Assembly: GCA_039636795.1 (NCBI GenBank)
Contig: CP143430.1
Location: 2,852,001-2,916,000 of the forward strand
Length of the DNA stretch: 64,000 nucleotides
From: Micrococcaceae bacterium Sec5.1
GTDB taxonomy: Bacteria; Actinomycetota; Actinomycetes; Actinomycetales; Micrococcaceae
Direction: 5' to 3'
How positions within the stretch are numbered: the stretch's first letter is position 1; each line of letters begins with the position of its first letter. The position numbers and the translations under genes are program-made. Below the pieces are notes generated by a model. That model had not been told where the DNA came from and did no database searches. It was given only the letters and a program-made list of their open reading frames with translations. Positions 52,988 to 62,560 of this stretch are shown piece after piece.

Positions 52988-53353
52988 ATGGTCAAGTTCC
53001 CCAAGACGCTACCTCTGACCTCGACCGTTGGGGAAGTTCGTTCCCTCTTCGCTGACGAACACGTGCAGCTGGCCTTAGTGGTCGCGGCAGACGGACAGCT
53101 TTTGACCACCATCGAACGCTCTGACATTGCGGCGGAAGCGCCCGACGAAGCGCCCGCAGTCCACTTGGGAGAGTATCCGAGCTGCACCCGAGTCTGCCGT
53201 ACATTCTCCACTTTCCACTTTGTCGCTCCTTCTCATATATTCCTCCCAACTCTCCCTGAAGAAATCGGAAGCCATTTAGCCACGCAGCTCCCGGAGGAAT
53301 CCCTCTGCCTGGTCGGGACCCTAAGTAGGGCTACGCCCCCACTGTCGGGATAA
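52988..53353 (+). pseudogene. Truncated CBS-domain protein
   Basis: The frame, which is open from 52886, encodes one CBS motif beginning MVKFPKTLPLTSTVGEVRSL, then DEHVQLALVVAADGQLLTTI and ERSDI. The residues after about 100 codons do not continue as a second CBS repeat, although intact actinobacterial proteins with this start have a pair. The gene is therefore probably a 5' fragment running into unrelated DNA. The role of the intact protein is unknown. Confidence 0.5.
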
Positions 53354-53483
53354 GAGCGGCAACTCGCTCAAGCGTATGTGCCGAGCGAAAGCTTCCTAAC
53401 GTTCGAATTTCCTCGACATCTGCCGCATTTGACTCCTGTAACCGGGAATCAACCGCGGCCAAAGTACAGGAGCCTGAACCACC

Positions 53484-55131
53484 ATGAGGACTGACAACTA
53501 CGCCGGAACGGGCGAAAGCAACAGTATCGCCGTGGGGCAACCTCTTGAGCCGGGCTTTGCCGCCGGAACCTCGACAGGCTACCGGACAGTCGAGACGGAA
53601 CCAGGCAGACTGCGCGGCGTGGTCGCCGATGGGCTGGCCGTGTTCACGGACATCCACTATGGTGCATCGACGGCGGGGCCCAATCGCTTCCTGCCGCCTC
53701 GGCTAGTCACGCCTTGGGCGGGGGTGCGAAACGCGCTCGAGCTAGGTCCTCAATGTCCCCAGATCAACCCGGACTTTCCTGACTGGGTGGACCCCAGCCG
53801 TTGAAAACGAGGACTGCCTCGTTCTCAACGGCTGGGCGCCGGACCACGCGACCATGTCCTCGAAGCTGCCCGTCATGGTCTGACTGCACGGCGGGGCCTT
53901 CATCTGGGGTTCGGCGGGGGCGCCGTTCTACGACGGGGGCAGCATGGCGCCCCGCGGCGACGTCATCGCCGTCGGCGTCAAGCACGGCTAAACGCATTCG
54001 GATAGCTCGGTGAGTCTGCCGACGAGCGGTTCGCTACCTCGGAAAATGTCGGCCAGCTCGATCTCGTTGCCGCGCTGCATTGGGTGAGGGAGAACATCTC
54101 GTCCTTCGGCGGCGATCCGGACAACGTCACAATCTTCGGCCAGTCCGGGGGAGGCGCCAAGGTCATGACTCTGATGGCGATGGAAGAAGCCAAAGGCCTC
54201 TTCCACAAGGCCATCGTGATGAGCGGCTCCCTGCTCAGTTCGAACACCGCTGAGGATGCCTCCTCCGTGACGGCAGGCCTCTACAGCGAACTAGGCATCC
54301 GCGAGGGTGACCTTGAAGCCCTGCAGGCGGCCCCGGCGAGGGCGATAGTGCGCTACGTAGAGAAGGTGACTGACCCGCCTTTGACCCCGGACGGGTTGAC
54401 GGCCTCCTTGAAATGCGGCCCGGTAATCGACGGCAGAATCCTGAGGGGTAACTCTTGGGCAGATGGTGCTCCGGAGTCTGCCGGCCACATCCCGATGATG
54501 ATCGGTACCGATCTGCACGAGACGGTGGGTTTTGCCGGCTTCGTCCCACGAGACCTGGAGATACCGACTGCCGACGACCTCGAGTTCGCGCGGAGACTGG
54601 TTCTGTACGCCATCGTCAGCAACGTCAAGGTTGAGGAGCTCGTCCCCCTGATTGCTGAATACCGGCGGGCCATGCCGTTGCTGCCGCAGACGGAGCTTTT
54701 GCTGCGGATCACGACCGACATCGGTTTTTGGAACAGTGCAGTGCGGCAAGACCGAACAGGGCGGGGCCCCGGTCTTCGCGTATGAATGCCAATGGAGGAC
54801 TCCCTGTTTCGACGGCAGGTGGTCTCCGCACGGCGTCGAGCTTCCGTTCGTCTTCAACCGTCAGGACTACGGTGTGGTCTGGGACGGCGAGGACTCCAAC
54901 GAGGCACGCACCGCCGCGGACCCGAATGGCGACAGGTTCCATGTAGGCAACAAGATGTTCGATGCCTAGATGAACTTCGCCAGGACGGGCAACCCCTCAA
55001 CGGACAGCCTGGACTGGCTGGCCTACAACACGACCTCGCGCCCCACTATGGTGTTCGATGCGCACACCCGAGTGGTCAGCGACCTCCGCGGGGACCTCCG
55101 GCCGCACATCATTGCGCTCACCATCTGGTGA
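53484..55131 (+). pseudogene. Decayed type B carboxylesterase, nearly full length
   Basis: Almost the whole esterase can be traced in three frames: PGRLRGVVADGLAVFTDIHY, then [53 protein letters not shown] (nucleophile Ser in GQSGGGAK), [16 protein letters not shown] and [14 protein letters not shown] to the last codon at 55131. Frameshifts lie near 53800, 53990 and 54745. In-frame stops stand where relatives have Trp: TGA at 53881-53883, TAG near 54004-54006 and TAG at 54967-54969. The second half is homologous to the fragment at 21430-22070. Not functional. Confidence 0.85.
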
Positions 55132-55450
55132 GGGCGCCGCAAGCGCGGGTTACCCGCCCCGTCGCTGTCCTAAAGCAGCCACGTGGGGGCGTCGACGTCC
55201 CTCACGGCGCTTTGGGACCTTCCTTCGTCGATGGGGCTTCCGCACGCCTGGCCTAAAAGGACGCAACCTCTCTGCCCAAACAACTTGACAAGGGCGGGCC
55301 GCGGCCGCTCGATGTGTCGGGCTTGTGGGATCCACCAACGGCGATCTCCCTTTTATGAAAATCAACAATTAACGGTGATCTTTTTCACAGATAAGTTCTT
55401 TATCAATCGTCATCGGTCTGTCCGATGCACCGAACATGGAGGCGTACCAC
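55132..55450. promoter_or_regulatory. AT-rich leader of the peptide ABC operon
   Basis: No gene is seen. The last 100 bp (about 55345-55415) are markedly AT-rich compared with the rest of the window and probably hold the promoter of the ABC operon; I could not choose a single -35/-10 pair. Confidence 0.4.
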
Positions 55451-57052
55451 ATGGATCACAGCAGTCACGAGTCGTCCGCAGCAAGGCCCGTCAATCCGTT
55501 CAAACTGGAGGCTTCCCGGCGGCAGGTGCTCGCGGTCGGCGGCATCAGCCTCGGCGCACTATTGCTGGCTGCTTGCACCAGCTCGCCCGGCACCGGTTCC
55601 GAACAGTCCGGCGGAACGCCTCAGAAGGGCGGTACCCTGCGCCTCTCGATCAGTGACGGTAGCAGTTCGGACACCCTGGACCCTGGCACCGCCCTCACGG
55701 GAAATGCGTCCACGGTCTTAAAAGTGGTTTATGACATGCTTGTGGTGACCGACCCCAATTTTGTGGCGCAGCCAGCTCTGGCGACCGCGTGGGAAGTAAA
55801 CTCCGGTGCCACACAGTGGACAATCCACCTTCGGGAAGGCGTTAAATGGCATGACGGAAGTGACTTCACGTCAAAGGACGTCGTTTACACGATAGGCCGC
55901 TGGCTCGATCCAAAGACAGGGAGTTCGATGAACGCATTCCTGTCGCCTTACCTCGACATGGGCGAGGTTTCGGCACCGGACGCCTCGACGGTTGTGCTCA
56001 AGCTTAAGAAGCCCAACAGTGTCCTGATGCAGACTATGGGCAATTCTCTTAGTCAAATAGTCAAGGACGGAACCACTGATTTCAGCGGTACCAACGTCGT
56101 AGGCACGGGGCCGTTCAAGTTGACGGCGTGGAGCCCGGGCACAAGCTGGAAGGCTGTCCGAAACGACGCATACTGGGGTGGCGCGGCGTACCTGGATGGG
56201 ATCGAGGCAACGATTACGCCGGATCAGGGCGCCAAGTTGCAGGCAGCGCTGTCAGGAGCGGCAGATCTCACCGACCTGATTCCGATCTCCTTGTGGGCCG
56301 GGATTCAAGGTCGCAATGACCTGGTACTCGAAACGATCAAGAACCGGCAACAATGGATCTTTGCATTCGATCAGCGCGTCGCGCCGTTCAACGACCAGCG
56401 GGTGCTCGATGCCATCAAGCTGGCAACCGATCGCGACAAGATGGTCGAAACCGCGCTGCAAGGCCACGGTGCGGCAGCAGCAGACGTGTTCATCGCCCCC
56501 GACTCTTCGTGGTATCCGGCAGGCCTCAAGCCCGAGTACGCACCAGACAAGGCAAGGACGCTGCTGGCCGAGGCCGGTTTCCCGAATGGCCTCGACATCA
56601 AGTTGAGTGTCACCGATTCAGTGCCTGGGATGTTGGACGCTGCTCAAGCATGGCAGCAGGCCGTAAAGAGCGCGGGGATCAACGTAACACTGGACCAGTT
56701 CTCGCCGGACACGTACTGGTCCAAGGGATATATGGTCACTCCTGCTTTTATGTCTTACTGTCCCCAGGTCTTCCCCGTGTCCCGGTTTGACGCCTCCTAC
56801 CGGAAGGACGCGGCTTGGCCCTATAGCCACTTCTCAGATCCAGTTCTGGACAAGATCGTTGACGAGCTTTACGCCACAACAGATCAGAGCCGGCAGATCG
56901 AACTGACTCAGCAGGCTTACCTTCAAGCCCGGAAGACCTACGGCATTCTCCTTCCTGTCTGGGCGGACGCTGCTTATGCGCGGTCTTCCAAAGTCAACGG
57001 ACTCTTCATCACCATTGACACAGTGGACTTCAGGAAGACGTGGTTGGCCTGA
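55451..57052 (+). CDS. Dipeptide/oligopeptide-type ABC transporter substrate-binding lipoprotein
   Basis: This 533-aa protein is the receptor of a Dpp/Opp-type importer. It has a Tat-type lipoprotein signal: twin Arg23-Arg24 in SRRQVLAVGG, then LLLAAC with Cys42 as the lipidated residue. Solute-binding family 5 marks are QPALATAWEV, FHLREGVKWHDG-like WTIHLREGVKWHDGSDFTSK and VGTGPFKLTAW. ATG 55451 (GGAGG eight bases upstream) is chosen over ATG 55436. Ligands of this family include peptides, nickel, opines and sugars, so the substrate is open. First gene of a four-gene operon. Confidence 0.9.
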   Translation: MDHSSHESSAARPVNPFKLEASRRQVLAVGGISLGALLLAACTSSPGTGSEQSGGTPQKGGTLRLSISDGSSSDTLDPGTALTGNASTVLKVVYDMLVVTDPNFVAQPALATAWEVNSGATQWTIHLREGVKWHDGSDFTSKDVVYTIGRWLDPKTGSSMNAFLSPYLDMGEVSAPDASTVVLKLKKPNSVLMQTMGNSLSQIVKDGTTDFSGTNVVGTGPFKLTAWSPGTSWKAVRNDAYWGGAAYLDGIEATITPDQGAKLQAALSGAADLTDLIPISLWAGIQGRNDLVLETIKNRQQWIFAFDQRVAPFNDQRVLDAIKLATDRDKMVETALQGHGAAAADVFIAPDSSWYPAGLKPEYAPDKARTLLAEAGFPNGLDIKLSVTDSVPGMLDAAQAWQQAVKSAGINVTLDQFSPDTYWSKGYMVTPAFMSYCPQVFPVSRFDASYRKDAAWPYSHFSDPVLDKIVDELYATTDQSRQIELTQQAYLQARKTYGILLPVWADAAYARSSKVNGLFITIDTVDFRKTWLA

Positions 57053-57107
57053 AAGCCCGGGGACGGGCAGACACGATCGATGACTCGCAACTGAGAAGGG
57101 TAATGAC

Positions 57108-58115
57108 ATGACCATCGTGGCAGCGGAACCGGTAGCCGACCCGGTGGTAGCTGGCGGCAGGAGCATGACTCGCGTTTTGGCGTTGAGCCGTCAGCTTCTG
57201 ATGTCGGTTCTGACGCTCTTGCTGATTTCGTTCATAGCGTTCGCAGCAATGAACCGTTCAGGTGAGCAAATCGCACGCAACGCCCTCGGGATCAACGTCA
57301 CCGACGAGCAGTTGCAATCGTTCATCACGGTGCAGGGACTGGATCGTCCGTTGCTGGTTCGATACTTCGACTGGCTCGGTCACTATATCCAGGGTGATTG
57401 GGGAACAACTCTGATCTCAAAAGTACCGATCAAGCCGCTGGTACTTCCTGCTTTCGCCCATACGGCAGAGCTCGCTTTGGCATCTCTGGCCTGGTCCCTT
57501 CCCGTTGCCATCCTCCTGGGAGTGTTCATGGCTCGAAAAGGAGGGTTCTTTGATCGAGTTGCATTCGTGGTGATGACAGTGCTGGCCGCGCTCCCGGAGT
57601 TCGTCATCGGATTGGGCGTAATGATCCTGTTGGCCGTTCAGGTTCGCTGGCTGCCCGTTGGTTCGTCTGCCGCCGCGGGGGAGGTCACTGCTGCCTGGTT
57701 CCTGGCATTCGTCCTCCCCGCGTTGACTTTGGGACTGAGTGTCGTGCCTTACGTTTCACGAATAGCACGTGCGTCCGTTTCGGAGGCATTGAACGCACCG
57801 TTCACAAGGAACGCCGTTTTGCGGGGGTTGCCCAGACGACTAGTCGTATGGCAACACGCCACCCGGTCTGCTGCCGTCCCGCTCGTGCACGCTGTCGCGC
57901 TCGTCATGACTTACCTTCTGGGAGGAGCCATCATCGTTGAGAACGTATTCGGTTTCCCAGGGCTGGGCCGTCTTTTGATTCAGGCCATCACCCAGGGTGA
58001 CACCAACTCCGCTCTATCGATAACCGTGCTACTGGGGGCGGTATTTATCGCCCTTAGTTTCATCGCGGATATCTTCGTCACGTATCTCAACCCACGATTG
58101 AAGGCAGCCCGATGA
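57108..58115 (+). CDS. Dpp/Opp-type ABC permease, first subunit
   Basis: This 335-aa membrane protein has the DppB layout: TM1 near the N-terminus (LMSVLTLLLISFIAFAAMNR), a periplasmic loop with VQGLDRPLLVRYFDWLGHYI and QGDWGTTLIS, and the EAA loop with the Gly in VLRGLPRRLVVWQHATRSAA. The ending GGAIIVENVFGFPGLGRLLI is diagnostic. It is 55 bp after the binding protein and overlaps the second permease by ATGA. Confidence 0.9.
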   Translation: MTIVAAEPVADPVVAGGRSMTRVLALSRQLLMSVLTLLLISFIAFAAMNRSGEQIARNALGINVTDEQLQSFITVQGLDRPLLVRYFDWLGHYIQGDWGTTLISKVPIKPLVLPAFAHTAELALASLAWSLPVAILLGVFMARKGGFFDRVAFVVMTVLAALPEFVIGLGVMILLAVQVRWLPVGSSAAAGEVTAAWFLAFVLPALTLGLSVVPYVSRIARASVSEALNAPFTRNAVLRGLPRRLVVWQHATRSAAVPLVHAVALVMTYLLGGAIIVENVFGFPGLGRLLIQAITQGDTNSALSITVLLGAVFIALSFIADIFVTYLNPRLKAAR

Positions 58116-59008
58116 GCGTTGATTCCATGCCTCAAGCCACAGCTGTTCATCGCAGACCAGTACGTAAGTTTCGTCCTCTGAGACCCATTACCCACACCTG
58201 GTCGGGTCGCTTCGGACTGGTTATTGTCAGCGCCGTCCTGCTAGTGCTCATTCTTGGTCCGGCATTGGCTCCACATGCGTACGATCAGCTTGCTGTCGGG
58301 CGCCCGCTCTCGCCGCCCAGCAGTGGTCTGCCGTTCGGAACGGACCACTTGGGGCGGGACGTTTTCAGCAGATTCCTACTGGGCGGCCAGATGGTGTTGC
58401 TGATTCCCTTGGCGGCCGTCGCACTGGCGACTATCACCGGGGGCTTGTTGGGGATGGTTGCTGCATATGCCGGGGGAGTGTTCGATAAGGTGGTTGCCCG
58501 AGTCTTCGACATTCTCCTGACTCTCCCACCCCTACTCATTGCCCTCTCGGTTATAGCTGGATTCGGCTCGTCGGCGACAGTCCTGTTGATCACAGTGGCT
58601 GTAGTCTTTGTACCGCCCATCGGACGAGTCGCCCGGGGTGCAACGCTCGCAGTTGTCACGGCCGATTATGTCCAAGCCGCTCGGGCACGCGGCGAGCATG
58701 CTGTTTCCATTGTCGTGCGGGAGATCGCCCCGAACATCGTCGGACCGCTCGTCTCGGATCTTGCCCTCAGGATCACCTACGGGGTGCTCTTCGTGGCAGC
58801 CCTCAATTTCCTTGGCCTTGGAGCGACGCCACCCTCCCCGGACTGGGCCCTTTCTATCGCGACCAGCTTGGGCTACGTGCAGGTTCAGCCCTGGGCGGCT
58901 CTCGCACCGGTAGTCGGCATCGCCGCTCTGTCGGTTGGCCTCAACCTGATCGCAGATGCGATCATCTCCTATGTCAACAAAGACACTACTAAGGACTTCA
59001 TGCTATGA
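58112..59008 (+). CDS. Dpp/Opp-type ABC permease, second subunit
   Basis: This 298-aa DppC-type subunit carries LPFGTDHLGRDVFSRFLLGG, a hallmark of the family, followed by five membrane spans and the EAA loop around QAARARGEHAVSIVVREIAP. It ends with LNFLGLGATPPSPDWALSI and the final span. Translation is coupled to both neighbours (ATGA overlaps at 58112 and 59005). Confidence 0.9.
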   Translation: MSVDSMPQATAVHRRPVRKFRPLRPITHTWSGRFGLVIVSAVLLVLILGPALAPHAYDQLAVGRPLSPPSSGLPFGTDHLGRDVFSRFLLGGQMVLLIPLAAVALATITGGLLGMVAAYAGGVFDKVVARVFDILLTLPPLLIALSVIAGFGSSATVLLITVAVVFVPPIGRVARGATLAVVTADYVQAARARGEHAVSIVVREIAPNIVGPLVSDLALRITYGVLFVAALNFLGLGATPPSPDWALSIATSLGYVQVQPWAALAPVVGIAALSVGLNLIADAIISYVNKDTTKDFML

Positions 59009-60834
59009 GTACCTCGGTCGCACTGGAAGTGCGAGGCCTCTCAGTGGGGTACGGCCTGCGGAACGGCGTCCTGAAAGAGGTCGTGAGCGACGTCGATTTC
59101 GTGCTGGAGCGAGGAAAGATCCTCGGAATGGCGGGCGAATCCGGCTGCGGCAAGAGCACGACGGCGTTGGCGGCGATCGGTTATCGGCCGGGTGCCATGC
59201 AAGTGCCCGCTGGCCAGTCAAAGCTCGGCGACATTGATCTGCTGAACATCCCCCTTGCACAACTTCGACGCATATGGGGGAGCAAGGTAGTTTACATGCC
59301 CCAAGCATCGTCGAATGGATTGACTCCGGCCTTGACTATTGGGCGTCAGATGGCCGAGCCCCTGAAGATCCACCTCGGACTAACCGGACAAGCCAACCAT
59401 GACAGGCAAGTGGAACTTTTGAAGGAGGTCGGCGTTCCTAATCCGGAGGCCGCGCTTCGACGTTATCCGCATCAGTTCAGTGGTGGTCAGCAACAGCGGA
59501 TCAATCTGGCGATTGCTATCTCATGCAATCCCGAGGTGTTGATCCTCGACGAGCCGACGACTGGGTTGGACGTTACGACCCAAGCGAGGATCGTCAAACT
59601 TCTCCGACGCGTAGTGGAGGAACACCAGACCGCTGCCTTGTTCGTGAGCCATGACCTGCCTCTCCTCGCGGAAATCTCCGACCGAATCGCAATCATGTAT
59701 GCGGGCCAAGTCATCGAGTCCGGTCCAGCGGGTGAATTGATGTCACGTCCGGAGCATCCCTACACCAGGGCGCTGCTGGCGGCTGTTCCGGATGCAACCG
59801 GCACTCGCGCATTATCAGGGATCCCCGGGGCACCGCCTCCAGGGGTTGTAGCTGGGGCCTGTCCCTTCGCACCACGATGCCAGTTCAGTATCAAGAGCTG
59901 CTCGGAATCCAACCCCAAGCTGTTGCCGCTGCGACCAACCCACAACGTTCGGTGCCTCCGGGCTGGCAACTACGAAACCCTTTCGATCAGTGATCGACCT
60001 GGAGTCCTGGGAACAGTCGAGGATTCAGCCTCGCTGCTTTCTGTTGATGATGTCTGGTGCGAGTACGGCTCGCGTGGTCATGCGATCCCGGTCGTCAAGG
60101 GAGTCACATTCAGCGTCGCTCCAGGCGAGACGCTCGCCTTTGTCGGTGAATCAGGCAGCGGAAAATCAACTCTGCTGCGTGCCATTGCAGGATTGCACCC
60201 ACGCAGCAGCGGAGAAATTCAGTTTGATGGCGCCACTCTGGCCCCAGACGTGGGAAAGAGGTCACGCTCCGCGCGGCGCGACGTGCAAATAGTCTTCCAA
60301 AACCCCGACATGTCCCTGAACCCGCGGCACGACGTAATGAGCCTCGTCACCAGACCACTGCAACTCTTTGCACCCGAGCTATCCAAGGCCGACCGTGAAG
60401 AACGAGCACGTAAAATCCTGGCCGACGTAAACCTTCCCGAATCAATGGTCCATCGATACCCAAGTGAGCTCTCTGGCGGGCAGAAGCAACGCATAGCCAT
60501 CGCGCGGGCATTCGTGACGAATCCACGGCTTATCCTTGCCGACGAAATCACCTCAGCACTTGATGTGTCCGTGCAGGCTGCAATACTCGATCTCCTGTCC
60601 GGACTGTCTGCTGAGTACGGCACATCTGTAGTATTCGTCACCCATGACCTCGCGGTAGTACGCGCAATAGCCCATCGCGCGCTCGTTTTGCAGAAGGGCG
60701 TTGTCAGGGAGATCGGTCCGGTCACCCAATTATTCGATTCACCGGCGGACGACTACACGCGTGAACTCGTTGGCGCCATCCCGATGTTCAGGCCACAAAC
60801 GTATGGAGTCGACGCTACGAGCTCACTTACCTGA
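59005..60834 (+). CDS. Dpp/Opp-type ABC ATPase, DppD and DppF domains fused
   Basis: This 609-aa protein holds two complete ATPase domains. First domain: Walker A GESGCGKST (44-52), signature FSGGQQQRINLAIAI, Walker B VLILDEPTTGLDV, then the oligopeptide ATPase C-terminal segment with GACPFAPRCQFSIKSCSESN, whose Cys residues can bind an Fe-S cluster in relatives. Second domain: Walker A GESGSGKST (about 381-389), LSGGQKQRIAIARAF, LILADEITSALDV. The fusion supplies both ATPase subunits of the importer as one chain. Terminator follows immediately. Confidence 0.92.
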   Translation: MSTSVALEVRGLSVGYGLRNGVLKEVVSDVDFVLERGKILGMAGESGCGKSTTALAAIGYRPGAMQVPAGQSKLGDIDLLNIPLAQLRRIWGSKVVYMPQASSNGLTPALTIGRQMAEPLKIHLGLTGQANHDRQVELLKEVGVPNPEAALRRYPHQFSGGQQQRINLAIAISCNPEVLILDEPTTGLDVTTQARIVKLLRRVVEEHQTAALFVSHDLPLLAEISDRIAIMYAGQVIESGPAGELMSRPEHPYTRALLAAVPDATGTRALSGIPGAPPPGVVAGACPFAPRCQFSIKSCSESNPKLLPLRPTHNVRCLRAGNYETLSISDRPGVLGTVEDSASLLSVDDVWCEYGSRGHAIPVVKGVTFSVAPGETLAFVGESGSGKSTLLRAIAGLHPRSSGEIQFDGATLAPDVGKRSRSARRDVQIVFQNPDMSLNPRHDVMSLVTRPLQLFAPELSKADREERARKILADVNLPESMVHRYPSELSGGQKQRIAIARAFVTNPRLILADEITSALDVSVQAAILDLLSGLSAEYGTSVVFVTHDLAVVRAIAHRALVLQKGVVREIGPVTQLFDSPADDYTRELVGAIPMFRPQTYGVDATSSLT

Positions 60835-60840
60835 AAAAGA

Positions 60841-60885
60841 CGCACAGTACGGCTTCGATCCTGAGGTTGAAAGCTGTACTGTGCG
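60841..60885 (+). terminator. Terminator of the peptide ABC operon
   Basis: CGCACAGTAC and its perfect complement, extended inward by GGCTT/AAGC, enclose about 17 bases, 7 bp after the ATPase stop. The run GAAAAAGA just upstream would give a U-run on the other strand only. Confidence 0.65.
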
Positions 60886-61247
60886 AGTTCAGGGGATCGT
60901 TCTCATCACGGCTCACCCTTGACGTGAAACCTGCCGTACATGCCACTTCCCTGTCGCCGGAATCGGCGAATGTAGTTTAGGATGCGGCCGTCGGCCGACC
61001 GGGAGGATTTCGCTACCTGGTGCCGGATCACCGAACTAAATGCGGTGGTTGCTGTCGTCGAGTAGCGGTTGGCACCTGAGTTCCTTTAGAACTGCTCTGT
61101 ATAGGACTGTTACGCCGGTTTGCTCGGCGGATATAAACCTGGATGGGGCCTGGATCGAGCCGGCCAAACTTATTATCGAGGGCGCTGGCGCTGGTAGCGG
61201 CATCACTCAGGCGTCGCGTTCAGGAGGCTGATATGTAGTTCCGGTTG
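60886..61247. other. Gap without a recognisable gene
   Basis: No supportable gene. A 63-codon frame at 61040-61231 has no ribosome site and no family resemblance. The IS110 remnant begins directly after. Confidence 0.5.
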
Positions 61248-62560
61248 TCAAGAGGCATGGATGAACGGCTCCTGGCTTTTGTGCCGGGGGCCGTTCATCT
61301 TGTGCCGGCCGGTCGTGGTGACTTGTGGTGCCGAGTCTTTCTCGACTGCAGTGTCAGGCTGACATTCGCGGGTTGGTTGCCGCATGACGATGTGTTCGGC
61401 TGGAGCGTATCGGAGTCTAGAATCGAGCGCCGTCGACGGTTTAGCCCGTCTGCTCATTGGTCGTTGGCCGCCCCGCTCCAGCAAGGAGAACGCATGAACG
61501 CGGCCTGACCCCGAACGTGCCTCCGGGACGTGGTGCGACTGCGATGGCAGCAGCGGAGCCAACTCGAGAGCCAGGCTTGCGGTGGAGTCTGTGGTTTCCT
61601 TCCAGGGCGCGGATGCGGGTGGCCGGGTCGACGAGATCGAGCTGGCGCATCAGTCGTTGCCCGGGCCGGGCGTAGGCGCGGCGGTGTTGCCACGCCGCTT
61701 CGATGAGGAGTTTGCGGGCATAGGTGTTCCCGGCCTTGGTGATCGGGCCCTGGTGCCGGGATTGACCGGAGGACTCCTCGCTGGGCACCAGCCCGAGGTA
61801 GGAACCGATGGACGAACCGCTGAATCGGGTCCAGTCCCCGATCTCCACGGCCAGCCCGACGCCCTGGTCATCTGGATGCCCCGCAGGCACATCACCGCCT
61901 CGAGCACCGGGGAGTAGCGGCTGGCCGCGGCGTGTTTGTCGATCCGTGATAGATGCGCGACGAGTAGTTCGGGCTGTTCAACGTCGGCCTCGTAGGTGAA
62001 CTGCAGGGCCGGTTCCTCAAAGCGCTGGCGGTGCAGCCACTCGGGATGTTCCTTCGTCCACCAGGTGTCCTTGGGGTAGCGGATGCCGTGGCGCAGCAGG
62101 ATGGCGTTGACGTGTTGGCGGGCGTGTGCGAGGTCCCTGGCCATGCCGGACCGCAGCCGGGACAAATCCCGCAGAGCCTCTTCGTCCAGGTCAGGGATCC
62201 GCACCTCGGTGACCGAGCCCACCGCGAGCATCTCGGCCAAAGCCCGGGCGTCGCGCCGGTCGGTTTTAATGCGGTCCCCGGGAGCTCGCAGCAGTTTCGA
62301 GGACGCCGCGACCACGCAGCTGATGTACCGGGCCCGGACGAACGCGGTAGGGCCGGAGTCGTACACGGCCTTGACGGGTGGCTCGAAGTGGCGGACCCAC
62401 TCCAGCACCATGGCCGGGTCAGCGGCCATCGTGTGGTTGTAGATTTCACCGGTGGCCGGGTTCAGCGCATGGCCCACCACGTTGACCGCGTGAACATCCA
62501 GACCAATGAAAGCATGCTCAAACGTAGCCGGGACCTCCCAAACCTCACATGTGGCACTAC
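61248..62560 (-). mobile_element. IS110-family insertion sequence, transposase broken by frameshifts
   Basis: The minus strand encodes an IS110/IS116-type (DEDD) transposase: ATFEHAFIGLDVHAVNVVGH at the start, VKAVYDSGPTAFV, the N-terminal acidic KTDRRDARALAEML, RSGMARDLAHARQHVNAILL, and the C-terminal transposase_20 domain. A one-base deletion near 61877 moves the frame between CLRGIQ and DDQGVGLAVEIGDW; the second part runs to TYARKLLIEAAWQHRRAYAR and LHRK. A further shift near 61530 leads to the tail with SRRAKPSTALDSRLRYAPAE, ending at 61248. No clear start codon sits at the family's usual N-terminus. IS110 elements lack inverted ends, so the limits are approximate. Confidence 0.78.

Noticed and set aside
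53484..55131. Recoding of stop codons as Trp or another residue in the esterase
   Set aside because: Both TGA and TAG occur, three frameshifts are present as well, and other Trp codons are normal TGG; simple gene decay explains everything.
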